A DNA stretch of 64,000 nucleotides, from positions 434,186-498,185 of the forward strand of contig AZWL01000001.1 of NCBI GenBank assembly GCA_000514715.1, in the 5' to 3' direction. Shown one piece after another: positions 8,353 to 17,045 of the stretch. The translations under genes and the position numbers were made by a program. The notes below the pieces were generated by a model. It was given only the letters and a program-made list of their open reading frames with translations. It did not search any database and was not told where the DNA came from. Position 1 is the first letter of the stretch. The number at the start of each line of letters is the position of its first letter. The DNA is from Streptomyces sp. CNH099 (GTDB lineage: Bacteria > Actinomycetota > Actinomycetes > Streptomycetales > Streptomycetaceae).

Positions 8353-9189
8353 ATGGACGGTGACAGCTCGTCGAGCGTGCTCAAGCGGGAGCGCGTGCGG
8401 GAGCACCTGCTGGAGCTGGTCGAGTCCCGCCGGCCCGGGGACGCCATCCCCGCGGAGCGGGCCCTGTGCGCGCGGCTCGGCGTCTCCCGTCCCACGCTGC
8501 GCGCCGCCGTGGACGAGCTGGTGAGCACCGGGCTCCTCGTGCGCGAGCACGGCCGGGGCACGTTCGTCGCACCCGCCAAGATCACCCAGGAGCTGGTCGC
8601 CACCGGGCGGCCGCTCACCCTGCCGCAGGCGGCCGGGGCCTGGTCCAGCCGGATCCTGGAGTTCACCCGGGTCCCCGCGGGCGCCCGCGTCGGCCGCAGG
8701 CTGCGCGTCTCACCGGCCGCCGAGATCACGTACGTGGCGCGGCTGCGCATCGTCGACGAGGCGCCGATGGCCATCGAGTACCTGCACCTGCCGGCCGAGC
8801 TGGTGCCGGGGGTGGCGCCGGAGGAGCTGGAGACCGGCGACTTCTACGAGCACCTGCGCGCCCACCACCGGGTGCACGTGCGCGAGGCCGTCCAGTCCAT
8901 CGAGCCGACGGTGACCAGCGCCGCGGAGTCGCGGCTGCTGGACGTGCCGGAGCTGTCGCCGGCGCTGCTCTTCGAGCGGCTGACGACGGACACCCGCGGG
9001 CGGCCCGTGGAGTACGTGCACTCCGTCTACCGGGGCGACCGCTACCGGCTCCTGTCCCGCCTCACGCTCGGCACCGCGGCCCCCGGCGGCCCGCCGGACG
9101 ACGGCACGCACCACCCGGGCATCCCGCCGGGCGGACTGGGCCGGCAGGCGGCGATCTCCTCCTCGACGACGGGCGACGTGCACGCCTGA
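8353..9189 (+). CDS. GntR/HutC-family transcriptional regulator (DasR-like)
   Basis: The 278-residue protein has an N-terminal winged helix-turn-helix (about residues 12 to 80, AERALCARLGVSRPTLRAAVDELVSTGLLVREHGRGTFV). A UTRA effector domain follows (about 95 to 245), with AEITYVARLRIVDEAPMAIEYLHLPAELVPG and the closing GRPVEYVHSVYRGDRYRL. This last motif is shared with DasR, the N-acetylglucosamine-responsive regulator of streptomycetes. UTRA domains bind small sugar phosphates or histidine-pathway metabolites. The gene is divergent from the sugar transporter operon, with palindromes between them, so it most likely represses that operon. The start at ATG 8353 is preceded by a weak AAGG. Its specific ligand is not evident. 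It converges with the FHA gene, 10 bp away. Confidence 0.85.
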   Translation: MDGDSSSSVLKRERVREHLLELVESRRPGDAIPAERALCARLGVSRPTLRAAVDELVSTGLLVREHGRGTFVAPAKITQELVATGRPLTLPQAAGAWSSRILEFTRVPAGARVGRRLRVSPAAEITYVARLRIVDEAPMAIEYLHLPAELVPGVAPEELETGDFYEHLRAHHRVHVREAVQSIEPTVTSAAESRLLDVPELSPALLFERLTTDTRGRPVEYVHSVYRGDRYRLLSRLTLGTAAPGGPPDDGTHHPGIPPGGLGRQAAISSSTTGDVHA

Positions 9190-9199
9190 ACCGGCGCCG

Positions 9200-9997
9200 T
9201 CAGCCGCCGACGCCGTCCAGCAGCGCCAGGTCCGGCGGCACCAGCGCCGCCGTCGCCACCAGGTCCGTCAGCAGCCGGTGGTCCGGGGTGCCGCCCCGGG
9301 CCCCGGGCGCCGGCTCCTCCCGCAGCGCCGAGAGGTACGCGCCGAGGCCGGCCAGCCGGCGGCGTACGGCCTCCACCCGGCGCGCGACGTCCTGCGCGCC
9401 CCACCGCTCCCCCGGCCGCAGTATCGCCAGCACCTCCGCCGCCTGCCGGTACGGCAGCGGCCGCGGATCCGGCTCGTGGCGCAGGTACCGCTGCCCCAGC
9501 ACGACCAGCACCAGCCGCTCGTCGTCCGACAGCGACCAGGCCGCCGGCAGCGGCCGGCCCGCGACGCCGGCCGGGCCGTCCGCGTACGGCTGTTCCGGCC
9601 GGACCACGTACAGCTCCACCAGGTGCTCCCGGAAGCCGGAGCCCTTGACAAAGACCGGGGTGTAGCCGGCGGCCAGCGGCGTGCGGTCCGAGCCCGGCGG
9701 CAGCAGCAGGCCGCGCGGCAGCCGCAGCGCCTGCTGGCCCACGTTGTGCAGCGTCCAGCCGCCCTCCAGATACGTCAGCTCGCCGTGCCGCCGGCTCACC
9801 CCCTGGTCGCGCTGGCCGACGTACAGATCGACACCGCCGCCGGCACCGCCGCCGACGCCGTCCCCCGGCCCGCGCCCGAACCGGACGGTCAGCCCGGGCA
9901 GCGGCGCCACCACGACGGCGTCGGCGGCCGAGCGCGCGTGCAGCGTGCCGGGCTGCGCGGGCGCCACGCCGCGGGCCAGGCTGTCGCTCCCGCTCAT
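9200..9997 (-). CDS. FHA-domain protein with C-terminal helical/HTH-like region (paralogue 1)
   Basis: The 265-residue protein has a forkhead-associated domain at about residues 30 to 115. It carries RFGRGP, a Gly-rich insertion, VSRRHGELTYLEGGWTLHNVGQQALRLPRG and the closing FVKGSGFREHLVELYV strand. FHA domains bind phosphothreonine peptides. The C-terminal half has SLSDDERLVLVVLGQRYL and PLPYRQAAEVLAIL followed by VARRVEAVRRRLAG. This resembles a compact helix-turn-helix of the sigma-region-4 kind found in actinobacterial FHA proteins. It shares order and motifs end to end with the protein at 12127-12897, so the two are paralogues. They flank a Ser/Thr kinase gene on the same strand, which makes them likely phosphorylation-dependent partners. 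It differs from its paralogue by the poly-Gly insertion. Confidence 0.8.
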   Translation of the reverse strand: MSGSDSLARGVAPAQPGTLHARSAADAVVVAPLPGLTVRFGRGPGDGVGGGAGGGVDLYVGQRDQGVSRRHGELTYLEGGWTLHNVGQQALRLPRGLLLPPGSDRTPLAAGYTPVFVKGSGFREHLVELYVVRPEQPYADGPAGVAGRPLPAAWSLSDDERLVLVVLGQRYLRHEPDPRPLPYRQAAEVLAILRPGERWGAQDVARRVEAVRRRLAGLGAYLSALREEPAPGARGGTPDHRLLTDLVATAALVPPDLALLDGVGG

Positions 9998-10127
9998 CCC
10001 CGGTGTCCTCGGATACGGTCCATCGCAGGTCCCCCTCGGCCGCGGCCGGCTGCTGCCGACCGCCCCACGGTGCTCCCTGTCCCCGGGGACCCCTCCCCGC
10101 CGCCGGCCGCGGGGCCGCGGATCGGGG

Positions 10128-12014
10128 TCAGACCTTCGGCAGCTCGCCGGCGGCGGTCTCCGCGAGGTCCGTGGCCATCGCGCACAGCTCGTCCTGCGGC
10201 TCGTCGTCGCCCTCGACGGTGAGGTAGAGCAGTTCGACGGCCTTCTGGCCGTTCTCGTCGCGGTACTCGCGGTACTCGACCCGCACCGTGCAGGTGTCCT
10301 CGCCGTCGTACTCCGGCGATACGAAGGCGTCGCGGCCCGCCAGCCGCGTCGCCGTGCCGTCGTCGCCGCTGAGCGGCTGGTGACGGTCGTAGCGCAGCCC
10401 GACCTCGATGTCGCGGGTGGTGCTGTACCACTCGCAGTCCCAGTTGCCGAAGTCCACGTCGGGGTCGCCGGCGTCGATGCCGGGGACGGTCTCCAGCGCC
10501 TGCGCGTCGAGCAGCCGGCAGGCGTCCAGCCACAGCAGCGACACGTCCGGCGCCGGCGGCTCGCGGCGCGGGACGGTGCGCTGTTCGGCGCGGGCCCTGC
10601 CCAGGGTCTCGCTGGCCGTTCTGGCGGCGACGTCGGCCATGGCGCACAGGGTGTCCGTGCCGCCGGAGTAGCGGGCGTCGCCGCCGTCCGCGTAGATCCA
10701 AATGCTCGTGTCGCGGTCCGCCTCGTCCGGCAGCACGAGAGCCCGTACGCACTCGTCGCCCTCCGGCGGCTCCTCGATGATGCCGATGCCGCCGAACGTG
10801 CGCACCGGCGCCGGCGACTCGGGAGGCGGGCCGGCGTCGAACTCCACCTGGACGTCGATGGGGTCGCCGTCGTCGCCCTGCGGGTACACCAGGACGTCGC
10901 AGCGGTCGAAGTTGCCGTAGTCGCGGTCCTGCCGTGCGCTCTCGCCGAAGCGGCCGAACTCGCCGGGGTCGGTCAGCGAGCAGGGGTCCACGGTGCGCTC
11001 GTCGCCGATGACGGAGCCGTCGGCCGGCCTGCCGTCGCCCGGGGCGGGCCCGGGCGGGCCGGCGCGGTCGTCGTCGCCGCCGGGGGCGAGCCACCAGAAC
11101 CAGGCGGCCGTCAGCGCCGCCGCCGTGACGAGCGCCGTGCCCGCGGCGGCCGTCGCGCGCGGATACCGGCCGGGTGCGGCGAGGAAGCCGAGCCGCCGGC
11201 GCCAGCCGCGCCGCCCGGCGGCCTCCTCCAGCAGCCGGCGGGCGGCGGCGGCGTCGGGCCGCTGGTCCGGCCGGCGGCGGAGCATCGCCGCGAGCGCCGC
11301 GGCGAGCGGCCCGGTGTCGCGCTCGCGGCGCAGCACGCCGTGGCTGACCTTCCACCCGCGCAGGGTGGCGTCGTCCTCCCGGCCGTCGCCGTCCCCCTCG
11401 TCGTGGGGCACGCCGGTGACGGCCTTGTAGAGCATCGCCGCGAGGGAGTACACGTCCGAGCGCGGTACGGGCGAGCCGTTGACCACCTCGGGGGCGGCGT
11501 AGTCGGGGGTGTAGCTCAGCGGGCGGTCCGGCGAGATGGTCTCGCTGCTGCCGGTGCGCTGGGCGGAGTCGAAGTCGGTGAGCTTGGGGGTGCCGTCGTC
11601 GGTGATGACGACGTTGGCGGGCTTGACGTCGCAGTGCACCACGCCGTTGGCGTGCAGCGCCTCCAGCGCCCGCGCGATCTGCGCGCCGATCCGGGCGGCC
11701 CGCTCGGGCGCCATCGGGGGCTGCCTGTCCAGGCTGCCGCCGGTGACGTGCTCCATGACCAGCCAGCAGCCCGAGTCGGGGCCGGAGTCGACGAACTCCA
11801 CGCCGTAGAGCGTGACCACGTGCGGGTGGGTGGCCTTGGCCTGGGCCCGGGCCACGCCGAGGAGCCGGGAGCGGTCGCCGGTGCCGCCGCCGCGTTTGAG
11901 CACGACTCTGCGGCCCAGCTGGCCGTCCTCGGCGAGCCACACCTCGCCGCGGCCCTCGTCGCCGATCAGCTCTTCGAGCCGGTAGCGGTCGCCGACCAGC
12001 TGACCCACGCGCAC
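10128..12014 (-). CDS. Membrane Ser/Thr protein kinase with unusual catalytic motifs
   Basis: This 628-residue protein has an N-terminal kinase domain (about residues 8 to 265), one membrane helix (about 288 to 310) and a large extracellular region. Visible kinase elements are the ATP lysine VVLK (Lys40), catalytic-loop HCDVKPAN (Asp129), DFD in place of the usual DFG (147-149), and the AAPEVV motif. The catalytic loop lacks the Arg of HRD, and the Gly-loop is GDEGRGEV. These departures suggest altered regulation or low activity, although Lys40, Asp129, Asn134 and Asp147 remain. The outer region holds two similar units of about 150 residues, each with a DPC/DAC start, a (N)FDRC or NWDC strand and an LCAMA ending, perhaps disulfide-bonded sensors. 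It lies between two FHA protein genes on the same strand. Confidence 0.85.
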   Translation of the reverse strand: MRVGQLVGDRYRLEELIGDEGRGEVWLAEDGQLGRRVVLKRGGGTGDRSRLLGVARAQAKATHPHVVTLYGVEFVDSGPDSGCWLVMEHVTGGSLDRQPPMAPERAARIGAQIARALEALHANGVVHCDVKPANVVITDDGTPKLTDFDSAQRTGSSETISPDRPLSYTPDYAAPEVVNGSPVPRSDVYSLAAMLYKAVTGVPHDEGDGDGREDDATLRGWKVSHGVLRRERDTGPLAAALAAMLRRRPDQRPDAAAARRLLEEAAGRRGWRRRLGFLAAPGRYPRATAAAGTALVTAAALTAAWFWWLAPGGDDDRAGPPGPAPGDGRPADGSVIGDERTVDPCSLTDPGEFGRFGESARQDRDYGNFDRCDVLVYPQGDDGDPIDVQVEFDAGPPPESPAPVRTFGGIGIIEEPPEGDECVRALVLPDEADRDTSIWIYADGGDARYSGGTDTLCAMADVAARTASETLGRARAEQRTVPRREPPAPDVSLLWLDACRLLDAQALETVPGIDAGDPDVDFGNWDCEWYSTTRDIEVGLRYDRHQPLSGDDGTATRLAGRDAFVSPEYDGEDTCTVRVEYREYRDENGQKAVELLYLTVEGDDEPQDELCAMATDLAETAAGELPKV

Positions 12015-12126
12015 CGCGACTCCCTTCGCCCATCTGCAGGGCGAAACTTATCGGGTACACGTAACGGAGACACGGCCTCTTCACGACTTCCACGCCGCAG
12101 CGGCGCCGAAGCCCGGAGAACAGCCC

Positions 12127-12897
12127 TCAGCTCGGGAAATCGTCGTCCAGGAGTTCGAGGTCCGGGGGCACGAGTGTGGTGGACTCCACCAGTCCGCGCA
12201 GCAGGTTGTGCTTCAGGTCGTTGTCGGACGGTCCGCTCCCGTCGTCGCCCCGGACCACCTGGTACGGGAAGCCGCCGCGCGCCAGCCGGTGGCGGACGTT
12301 CTCGATCCGGTGCTCGACGACGCGCTTGGTCCACGCCCCGCCGCCGGGCAGGTACGCCAGCCGCTCGGCCGCCTGCCGGTACGACAGCGGGCGCGGCTCC
12401 GACTCGTACTGCAGGTACTGCTGCCCGAGGACGACGAGGAACAGCCGCTCCTCGTCGCTGAGCGGCCAGCGCTTCGGCGGCAGGGTCTCGGCGCGGTGCC
12501 GCGGCACCCGGCCGTCCTCGCCGTCGTCGGCGACGTACAGCTCGACGAGGTGCTCGCGGTGGCCGGAGCCCTTGACGAACAGCGGGGTGTAGCCGGGGGC
12601 GAGGGGGATCGGCTCGGTGCTCAGGTGCATGAGCCGGCCGCGCGGCAGCCGGACGAGCTGCTGCCCGGTGTTGCGCAGCCACCACGTGCTGCGCCGGTAC
12701 GCCAGCTCGCCGTGGCGGCGGCTGACGCGCAGGTCGTCCTCGCCGACGCACAGGTCGACCTCGTCCTTGTCGCGCCCGAAGCGCACGACCCGCGCGGCGG
12801 CGGGCGCCACCCGGATGCCGCCGGCGACGCTGCGGGCGTGCAGGGTGCCGGGCGGCGACGGCGCGGCGCCGCGCGCCAGGCTCTCTCGCAGGGTCAT
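12127..12897 (-). CDS. FHA-domain protein with C-terminal helical/HTH-like region (paralogue 2)
   Basis: The 256-residue product starts at ATG 12897 after a GGAGG site. It has an FHA domain (VRFGRDKDEVDLCVGEDDLRVSRRHGELAYRR, then LRNTGQQLVRLPRGRLM and FVKGSGHREHLVELYV). Its C-terminal region reads WPLSDEERLFLVVLGQQYLQYESEPRPLSYRQAAERLAYL then VVEHRIENVRHRLARGG. The latter is predicted to be a helix-turn-helix similar to that of its paralogue at 9200-9997. Gene order on the minus strand is this FHA protein, then the kinase (112 bp downstream), then the second FHA protein. The likely role is to read the phosphorylation state set by the kinase. DNA binding by the C-terminus is inference. Confidence 0.8.
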   Translation of the reverse strand: MTLRESLARGAAPSPPGTLHARSVAGGIRVAPAAARVVRFGRDKDEVDLCVGEDDLRVSRRHGELAYRRSTWWLRNTGQQLVRLPRGRLMHLSTEPIPLAPGYTPLFVKGSGHREHLVELYVADDGEDGRVPRHRAETLPPKRWPLSDEERLFLVVLGQQYLQYESEPRPLSYRQAAERLAYLPGGGAWTKRVVEHRIENVRHRLARGGFPYQVVRGDDGSGPSDNDLKHNLLRGLVESTTLVPPDLELLDDDFPS

Positions 12898-13012
12898 CGC
12901 CGGCCTCCGGGAGCTCGTCGGGGGATGCGTACCCCCGCAGTGTCCCGCGCGCGTGCGGGGACCGGTCCCCGCACGCGCGACGTGGCGTGAACGCACCGGT
13001 CGCGGGCGTTGC

Positions 13013-13903
13013 TCAGCCGGCCAGGGCCCGGTGCAGCAACTCCTGCAGCCGCAGGCCGCGGCGGGCGTCGAGGGCGCCGGAGCGGCCGGCGCGGACGGCG
13101 GCGGCGAACTCGCGGCGGAGCACGGGCCAGCACTCCTCGTGGTCGAGTCCGGCGGTGTCGTAGACGAGTTCGCCCGCGGGGCCGAACAGCTCGACGCGGG
13201 TGCGGGCGGCGGGCAGCCGGACGCTGCCGGACAGCGACGCCTGGCTGACGGCGCCGTTCTCGTGCTCGCAGGTCAGCTCGATCCAGCGGCGCGGGTCGCC
13301 GGTGCCGCGGACGGCGGCGACGGGGCCGACGGCGGCGTCGAGGAGGTCGAGCAGGTGCGGGCCGAGGTCGAGGAGCGCCCCGTGCGCCAGCCGCCAGCCG
13401 GTGGCGAACTCGCCGCCGAGGAAGGCGCCGTGCAGATAGCAGGAGCGGGCGCCGGTGACGTCGGCGGCGGCGGCGCGGCGCAGGAAGTCGCGGGTGGCCG
13501 GGTGGTACCGCTTGGTGAGCACGAGCTGCGAGACCACGCCGTGCCGCGCGACCGCGTCGGCGACGGCGCGGGCGGCGCCCGGGTCGGGGCCGAGCGGCTT
13601 CTCCAGCAGCAGGGCCCGGCCCGCGGCGGCGGCGCGTACGGCCAGCTCGGCCTGGACGGCCGGCGGTACGGCGAAGTCGACGGCCTCGCAGCCGTCGAGC
13701 AGCTCCGCGAAGGAGCCGGCGACCGCGGCGCCGTACGGCGCGGCCACCTCGGCGGCGGCCCCGGGGCGGCGGGCCCAGACGGCGGTCAGCTCGGTCTCGG
13801 GCCCGGCGGCGAGCATCCGGGCGTGCATGGCGCGGGCCCAGGGGCCGGCGCCGACGAGCCCGACCCGCACCGGGGGCGCCGGCGCCGGTGCGCCGCCGGT
13901 CAC
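13013..13903 (-). CDS. Gfo/Idh/MocA-family oxidoreductase
   Basis: This 296-residue NAD(P)-dependent oxidoreductase starts at GTG 13903, overlapping the TGA of the ROK regulator (GTGA). The Rossmann fold opens with VRVGLVGAGPWARAMHARML. AVDFAVPP and LLLEKPLG follow; the EKP lysine is the usual catalytic and cofactor residue of the family. Its C-terminal beta-sheet domain contains GGEFATGWRLAHGALLDLGPHLLDLL, where the GxxxDxGxH-like segment supplies the catalytic His. Family members oxidise or reduce sugars, inositols or sugar acids. It is the distal gene of the minus-strand arm of the sugar locus, so it probably acts on the imported sugar or a derivative. The substrate is unknown. Confidence 0.85.
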   Translation of the reverse strand: MTGGAPAPAPPVRVGLVGAGPWARAMHARMLAAGPETELTAVWARRPGAAAEVAAPYGAAVAGSFAELLDGCEAVDFAVPPAVQAELAVRAAAAGRALLLEKPLGPDPGAARAVADAVARHGVVSQLVLTKRYHPATRDFLRRAAAADVTGARSCYLHGAFLGGEFATGWRLAHGALLDLGPHLLDLLDAAVGPVAAVRGTGDPRRWIELTCEHENGAVSQASLSGSVRLPAARTRVELFGPAGELVYDTAGLDHEECWPVLRREFAAAVRAGRSGALDARRGLRLQELLHRALAG

Positions 13904-15099
13904 CGGGACCCGTTCCGGGTACGGGCCGCCAGCCGCTGGTCCGCGCGGCCGGGCGCGTACAGGTGCTCCACCACCAGCGCCGCCGCGCCCGCGAGCCCCG
14001 CCCCGTCGCCGAGGCGGGAGGTGACGACCTGCAGGTGCGCGGTGGTGCGCGGCATCGCGCGCTGGTAGAGCAACTCCCGTACGCCGGTGAGGAAGGGCGT
14101 GCCCGCGAGATCGCCGACGACCATGAGCACCCCCGGGTTGAGCAGCGTGACGACCGTGGCCAGCACCTCGCCCACCCGCATCCCGGCCTCGCGGGCGAGC
14201 CGCACCGCGTCCGGCTGCCCCTCGGCCAGCAGGTCGCGCACGTCGGAACCGGAGGTCGCGGGCACGCCCAGCCCGCTGAGCCGGCCGGCCAGCGCGCGCC
14301 CGCTGGCGACGGCGGCCAGGCAGCCGTACGAGCCGCAGGCGCAGACGGCGTCCATCCCGTCGTACAGCCGGACGTGCCCGATGTCGCCGGCGCCGCCGTC
14401 GATGCCGCGGTAGATGCGGCCGTCGACGACGACGCCGGCGCCGATGCCGGTGGCGACCTTGACGAGCACGAAGGCGGCGCAGTCCGGGTAGCCGGCGCGC
14501 TGCTCCGCGTACGCCAGGAGGTTGGCGTCGTTGTCGACGAGCACCGGGACGTCCGCGGCGCCGCCGGTGTGCTCGGCGAAGGACCGGCGCATGTGGTCCT
14601 GGATCGGGTAGCCGTCCCAGCCGGGCATGATCGGCGGCTGTACGACGACCCCGGTGTCGAAGTCCACCGGGCCGGGCACCGAGACGCCCACGCCGCAGAC
14701 CTCGTCCGCGCTCCGCCCGGCCGCCGCCAGCAGCGGGCCGAACCAGCGGCCCAGCTCGTCGAGGACCGCCCCGGGCCCGTCGCCGACGCGCAGGGTGCCG
14801 GTGTGCTCGGCCAGCGGCCGGCCGGCGAGGTCGAGCACGGCCGCGCGGCCGTGCCGGGTCTGCAGGTCGGCGGCGAGGACGACGGCGTGCGCGGTGTCGA
14901 ACTCCAGCCGCACGGACGGCCGGCCGCCGGTGGAGACGCCGGCGGCGCCGCGCAGCCAGCCGGCGGCCGTCAGCGCGTCGAGCCGGCCCGCGACGGTGGA
15001 GCGGGACAGGCCGGTGGCGTCCTGCAGTTCGGCGCGGGTGGTGGCCTCGCCGGTGCGGATGAGCTGGAGCAGCTGTCCCGCGCTGGCCTGGTTGCGCAT
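13900..15099 (-). CDS. ROK-family transcriptional repressor
   Basis: The 399-residue protein has an N-terminal winged helix-turn-helix (residues about 5 to 60, TTRAELQDATGLSRSTVAGRLDALTAAGWL) fused to a ROK sugar-kinase-like domain. The sugar-binding part has PVLVDNDANLLAYAEQ. GIGAGVVVDGRIYRGIDGGAGDIGHVRL is the glycine-rich segment and CACGSYGCL the zinc-binding CxCGxxGCxE-like motif. The last residue of that motif, usually Glu, is Leu/Ala here. ROK repressors release DNA when a sugar binds. It sits 15 bp from the permease gene upstream and overlaps the downstream oxidoreductase by four bases, so it is part of the operon it probably controls. Its likely operator is the inverted repeat near 18520-18533. 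Confidence 0.9.
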   Translation of the reverse strand: MRNQASAGQLLQLIRTGEATTRAELQDATGLSRSTVAGRLDALTAAGWLRGAAGVSTGGRPSVRLEFDTAHAVVLAADLQTRHGRAAVLDLAGRPLAEHTGTLRVGDGPGAVLDELGRWFGPLLAAAGRSADEVCGVGVSVPGPVDFDTGVVVQPPIMPGWDGYPIQDHMRRSFAEHTGGAADVPVLVDNDANLLAYAEQRAGYPDCAAFVLVKVATGIGAGVVVDGRIYRGIDGGAGDIGHVRLYDGMDAVCACGSYGCLAAVASGRALAGRLSGLGVPATSGSDVRDLLAEGQPDAVRLAREAGMRVGEVLATVVTLLNPGVLMVVGDLAGTPFLTGVRELLYQRAMPRTTAHLQVVTSRLGDGAGLAGAAALVVEHLYAPGRADQRLAARTRNGSR

Positions 15100-15114
15100 G
15101 TGTCGTCTCTCCGG

Positions 15115-15981
15115 TCAGCTCTTGTCGGCGCCGCTGGTGAGGCCTTCGGTGAGCAGTCGTTCGGCCGCGAAGAACAGCAGTACCACGGGGACGGTGAGGA
15201 CCACGGACCCGGCCATGAGCACGGTCTTGGACACCTCGACGCCGTTGGACAGCTGCGCCAGGCCGAGCGACACGGTCCAGCTCTCCGGGTCGGCGGCGAG
15301 GAAGAGCAGGGCGAACAGGAACTCGTTCCAGGCGATCATGAAGACGTACAGCCCGGTGGCCATCAGCGAGGGCGCGGCCAGCGGCAGCACCACCCTGCGC
15401 AGCGTCTGCAGCCTGCTGCAGCCGTCGAGCGCCGCCGCCTCCTCGACGGCGTACGGGATGGTGACGAGGTAGTTCTTCAGCATGTAGATGGACACGGGCA
15501 CGGTCTGCGCCACGTACACGATCGCCAGGCCCACGAGGCTGCCGGACAGGCCCAGCCGTGCGAACATCACGAACAGCGGGACCGCCAGCAGCGTCGCCGG
15601 GAACAGGTAGACGGCCAGGAACACCGCGCTGACCTGGCGGCTGCCGAAGAACCGCAGCCTGCTGACGGCGTACGAGCCGGGCACGGCGGCGGCGAGGGTG
15701 AGGGCCACGGTGCCCAGCGACACCAGCGCCGAGTTGAGCATCAGCTTCAGGAAGCCCTGGCCGCCGTCGTCGGTGGACTTGAGCACGTCCCGGTACGTCG
15801 CGGCCGTGAGGTCCTTCGCCGACACCCACATGGACCCGGGGTCCACCAGCAGCGCGTCGATGGGCTTCAGCGACAGCATGACCATGTAGTAGAAGGGGAC
15901 CAGGGTGATCAGCGCCAGGAACGCGATCACGACCCAGCGGAGCGTGCCGAAGAGGCGCTCCTCGAACCGCGCGCGCGTCAT
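15115..15981 (-). CDS. Carbohydrate ABC transporter permease (MalG type)
   Basis: This 288-residue inner-membrane permease has six predicted helices, starting at LRWVVIAFLALITLVPFYYMVML. The cytoplasmic EAA coupling motif is EEAAALDGCSRLQTLRRVVLPLA. It keeps the full C-terminal part (GLYVFMIAWNEFLFALLFLAA and a final VVLTVPVVLLFFAAERLLTEGLTSG), which the homologous gene at 5292-5900 has lost. ATG 15981 overlaps the stop of the MalF-type gene by ATGA, so the pair is probably translated in a coupled manner. Together with the partner permease and the lipoprotein at 17046-18449 it forms an importer for an unknown sugar. No dedicated ATPase gene is present, so a shared MsiK-like ATPase is likely. 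Confidence 0.92.
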   Translation of the reverse strand: MTRARFEERLFGTLRWVVIAFLALITLVPFYYMVMLSLKPIDALLVDPGSMWVSAKDLTAATYRDVLKSTDDGGQGFLKLMLNSALVSLGTVALTLAAAVPGSYAVSRLRFFGSRQVSAVFLAVYLFPATLLAVPLFVMFARLGLSGSLVGLAIVYVAQTVPVSIYMLKNYLVTIPYAVEEAAALDGCSRLQTLRRVVLPLAAPSLMATGLYVFMIAWNEFLFALLFLAADPESWTVSLGLAQLSNGVEVSKTVLMAGSVVLTVPVVLLFFAAERLLTEGLTSGADKS

Positions 15982-16997
15982 CACGCCTCCTCCTGGACCC
16001 GCTTGGCGAAGAACCTGAAGTAGACGCCCAGCAGCGCCGTCAGCACGACCGCGAGGACCAGCGCCTGGGCCGCGGCGGCGCCCACGTCGAAGCGCGAGGT
16101 GAGGAACTCGTAGACGCGGACGGCCGCGACGTCGGTGCCGGCGCCGCCGCCGGTGAGCAGGTAGACGTCGTCGAACTTGTTGAACGTCATGATGAAGCGC
16201 AGCACGCACAGCAGCGCGATCACGGGCATGAGCTGCGGCAGCAGCACGTGCCGGAAGCGCTGCGAGACGGTGGCGCCGTCCACCGTCGCGGCCTCCTCCA
16301 GGGTGTCCGGCACGGCCTGCAGCCGGGCGAGGAGGAAGAGGAAGGCGAAGGGGAAGTAGCGCCAGACCTCGAACGCGATGACCGTGAGCAGGGCGAGCGG
16401 GAGGTCGACGTGCCAGCCCAGCAGGTTCACCTCGTACTGCCGGGTGGACAGGAACGCGACGGGGTCGTCCCAGCCGAAGACGTCCCGGCCCCACTCGTTG
16501 ACGACGCCGTACTGCGGGCTGAGCGCCACCTGCCAGACGAACGTGACGGCGACGACCGGGGCGACGTACGGCAGCAGCATCGAGCCGCGCAGCAGGCCGC
16601 GGCCGCGGAACGGGCGGCGCAGCGCGAGGGCGGCGACGAGGCCGAGCAGTACGGAGCCCGCGGTGGCGCCGACGGTGTAGACGAGGGTGGTGCCGAGGCT
16701 GGACCAGAAGCCGGCCGAGGCGAAGACGTCGGTGAAGTTCTCCAGCGACCAGTTGCCGAACAGGCCCATGCCCTGGATGTCGACGAGCTTGGCGTCCTGG
16801 AAGGCCAGCAGGACCGTCCAGAGGATCGGGACGATCACGACGACCAGCACCACCAGGAAGGTGGGGCTGACGAAGGCCAGACCGGCGCGGTTCTCGCGGC
16901 GGCTCGCGGTCAGGGGGCGGCGGGCGCGCGGCCGGCCGCCGGCGGGCGGGCGCGGGCCGGCCTGCTTCGCCGTACCGCGGCTGTCGATCGTGGTCAT
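15981..16997 (-). CDS. Carbohydrate ABC transporter permease (MalF type)
   Basis: The 338-residue protein has an Arg-rich cytoplasmic N-terminus of about 35 residues and six membrane helices (for example LAFVSPTFLVVLVVVIVPILW). Its coupling motif is EEAATVDGATVSQRFRHVLLPQLM. It pairs with the MalG-type permease, overlapping it by four bases. The binding-protein gene is 48 bp upstream. The protein is complete and of ordinary length, in contrast to the frameshifted counterpart at 5902-6884. Confidence 0.92.
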   Translation of the reverse strand: MTTIDSRGTAKQAGPRPPAGGRPRARRPLTASRRENRAGLAFVSPTFLVVLVVVIVPILWTVLLAFQDAKLVDIQGMGLFGNWSLENFTDVFASAGFWSSLGTTLVYTVGATAGSVLLGLVAALALRRPFRGRGLLRGSMLLPYVAPVVAVTFVWQVALSPQYGVVNEWGRDVFGWDDPVAFLSTRQYEVNLLGWHVDLPLALLTVIAFEVWRYFPFAFLFLLARLQAVPDTLEEAATVDGATVSQRFRHVLLPQLMPVIALLCVLRFIMTFNKFDDVYLLTGGGAGTDVAAVRVYEFLTSRFDVGAAAAQALVLAVVLTALLGVYFRFFAKRVQEEA

Positions 16998-17045
16998 GTG
17001 CGGTTTCCTCGGTGACGTTCCTCGGGGGGAGCGGGGGCCGGCCGG

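Noticed and set aside
10128..12014. Calling the kinase a pseudokinase
   Set aside because: Lys40, catalytic Asp129, Asn134 and metal Asp147 remain; only the Arg of HRD and the Gly of DFG differ, which does not prove loss of activity.
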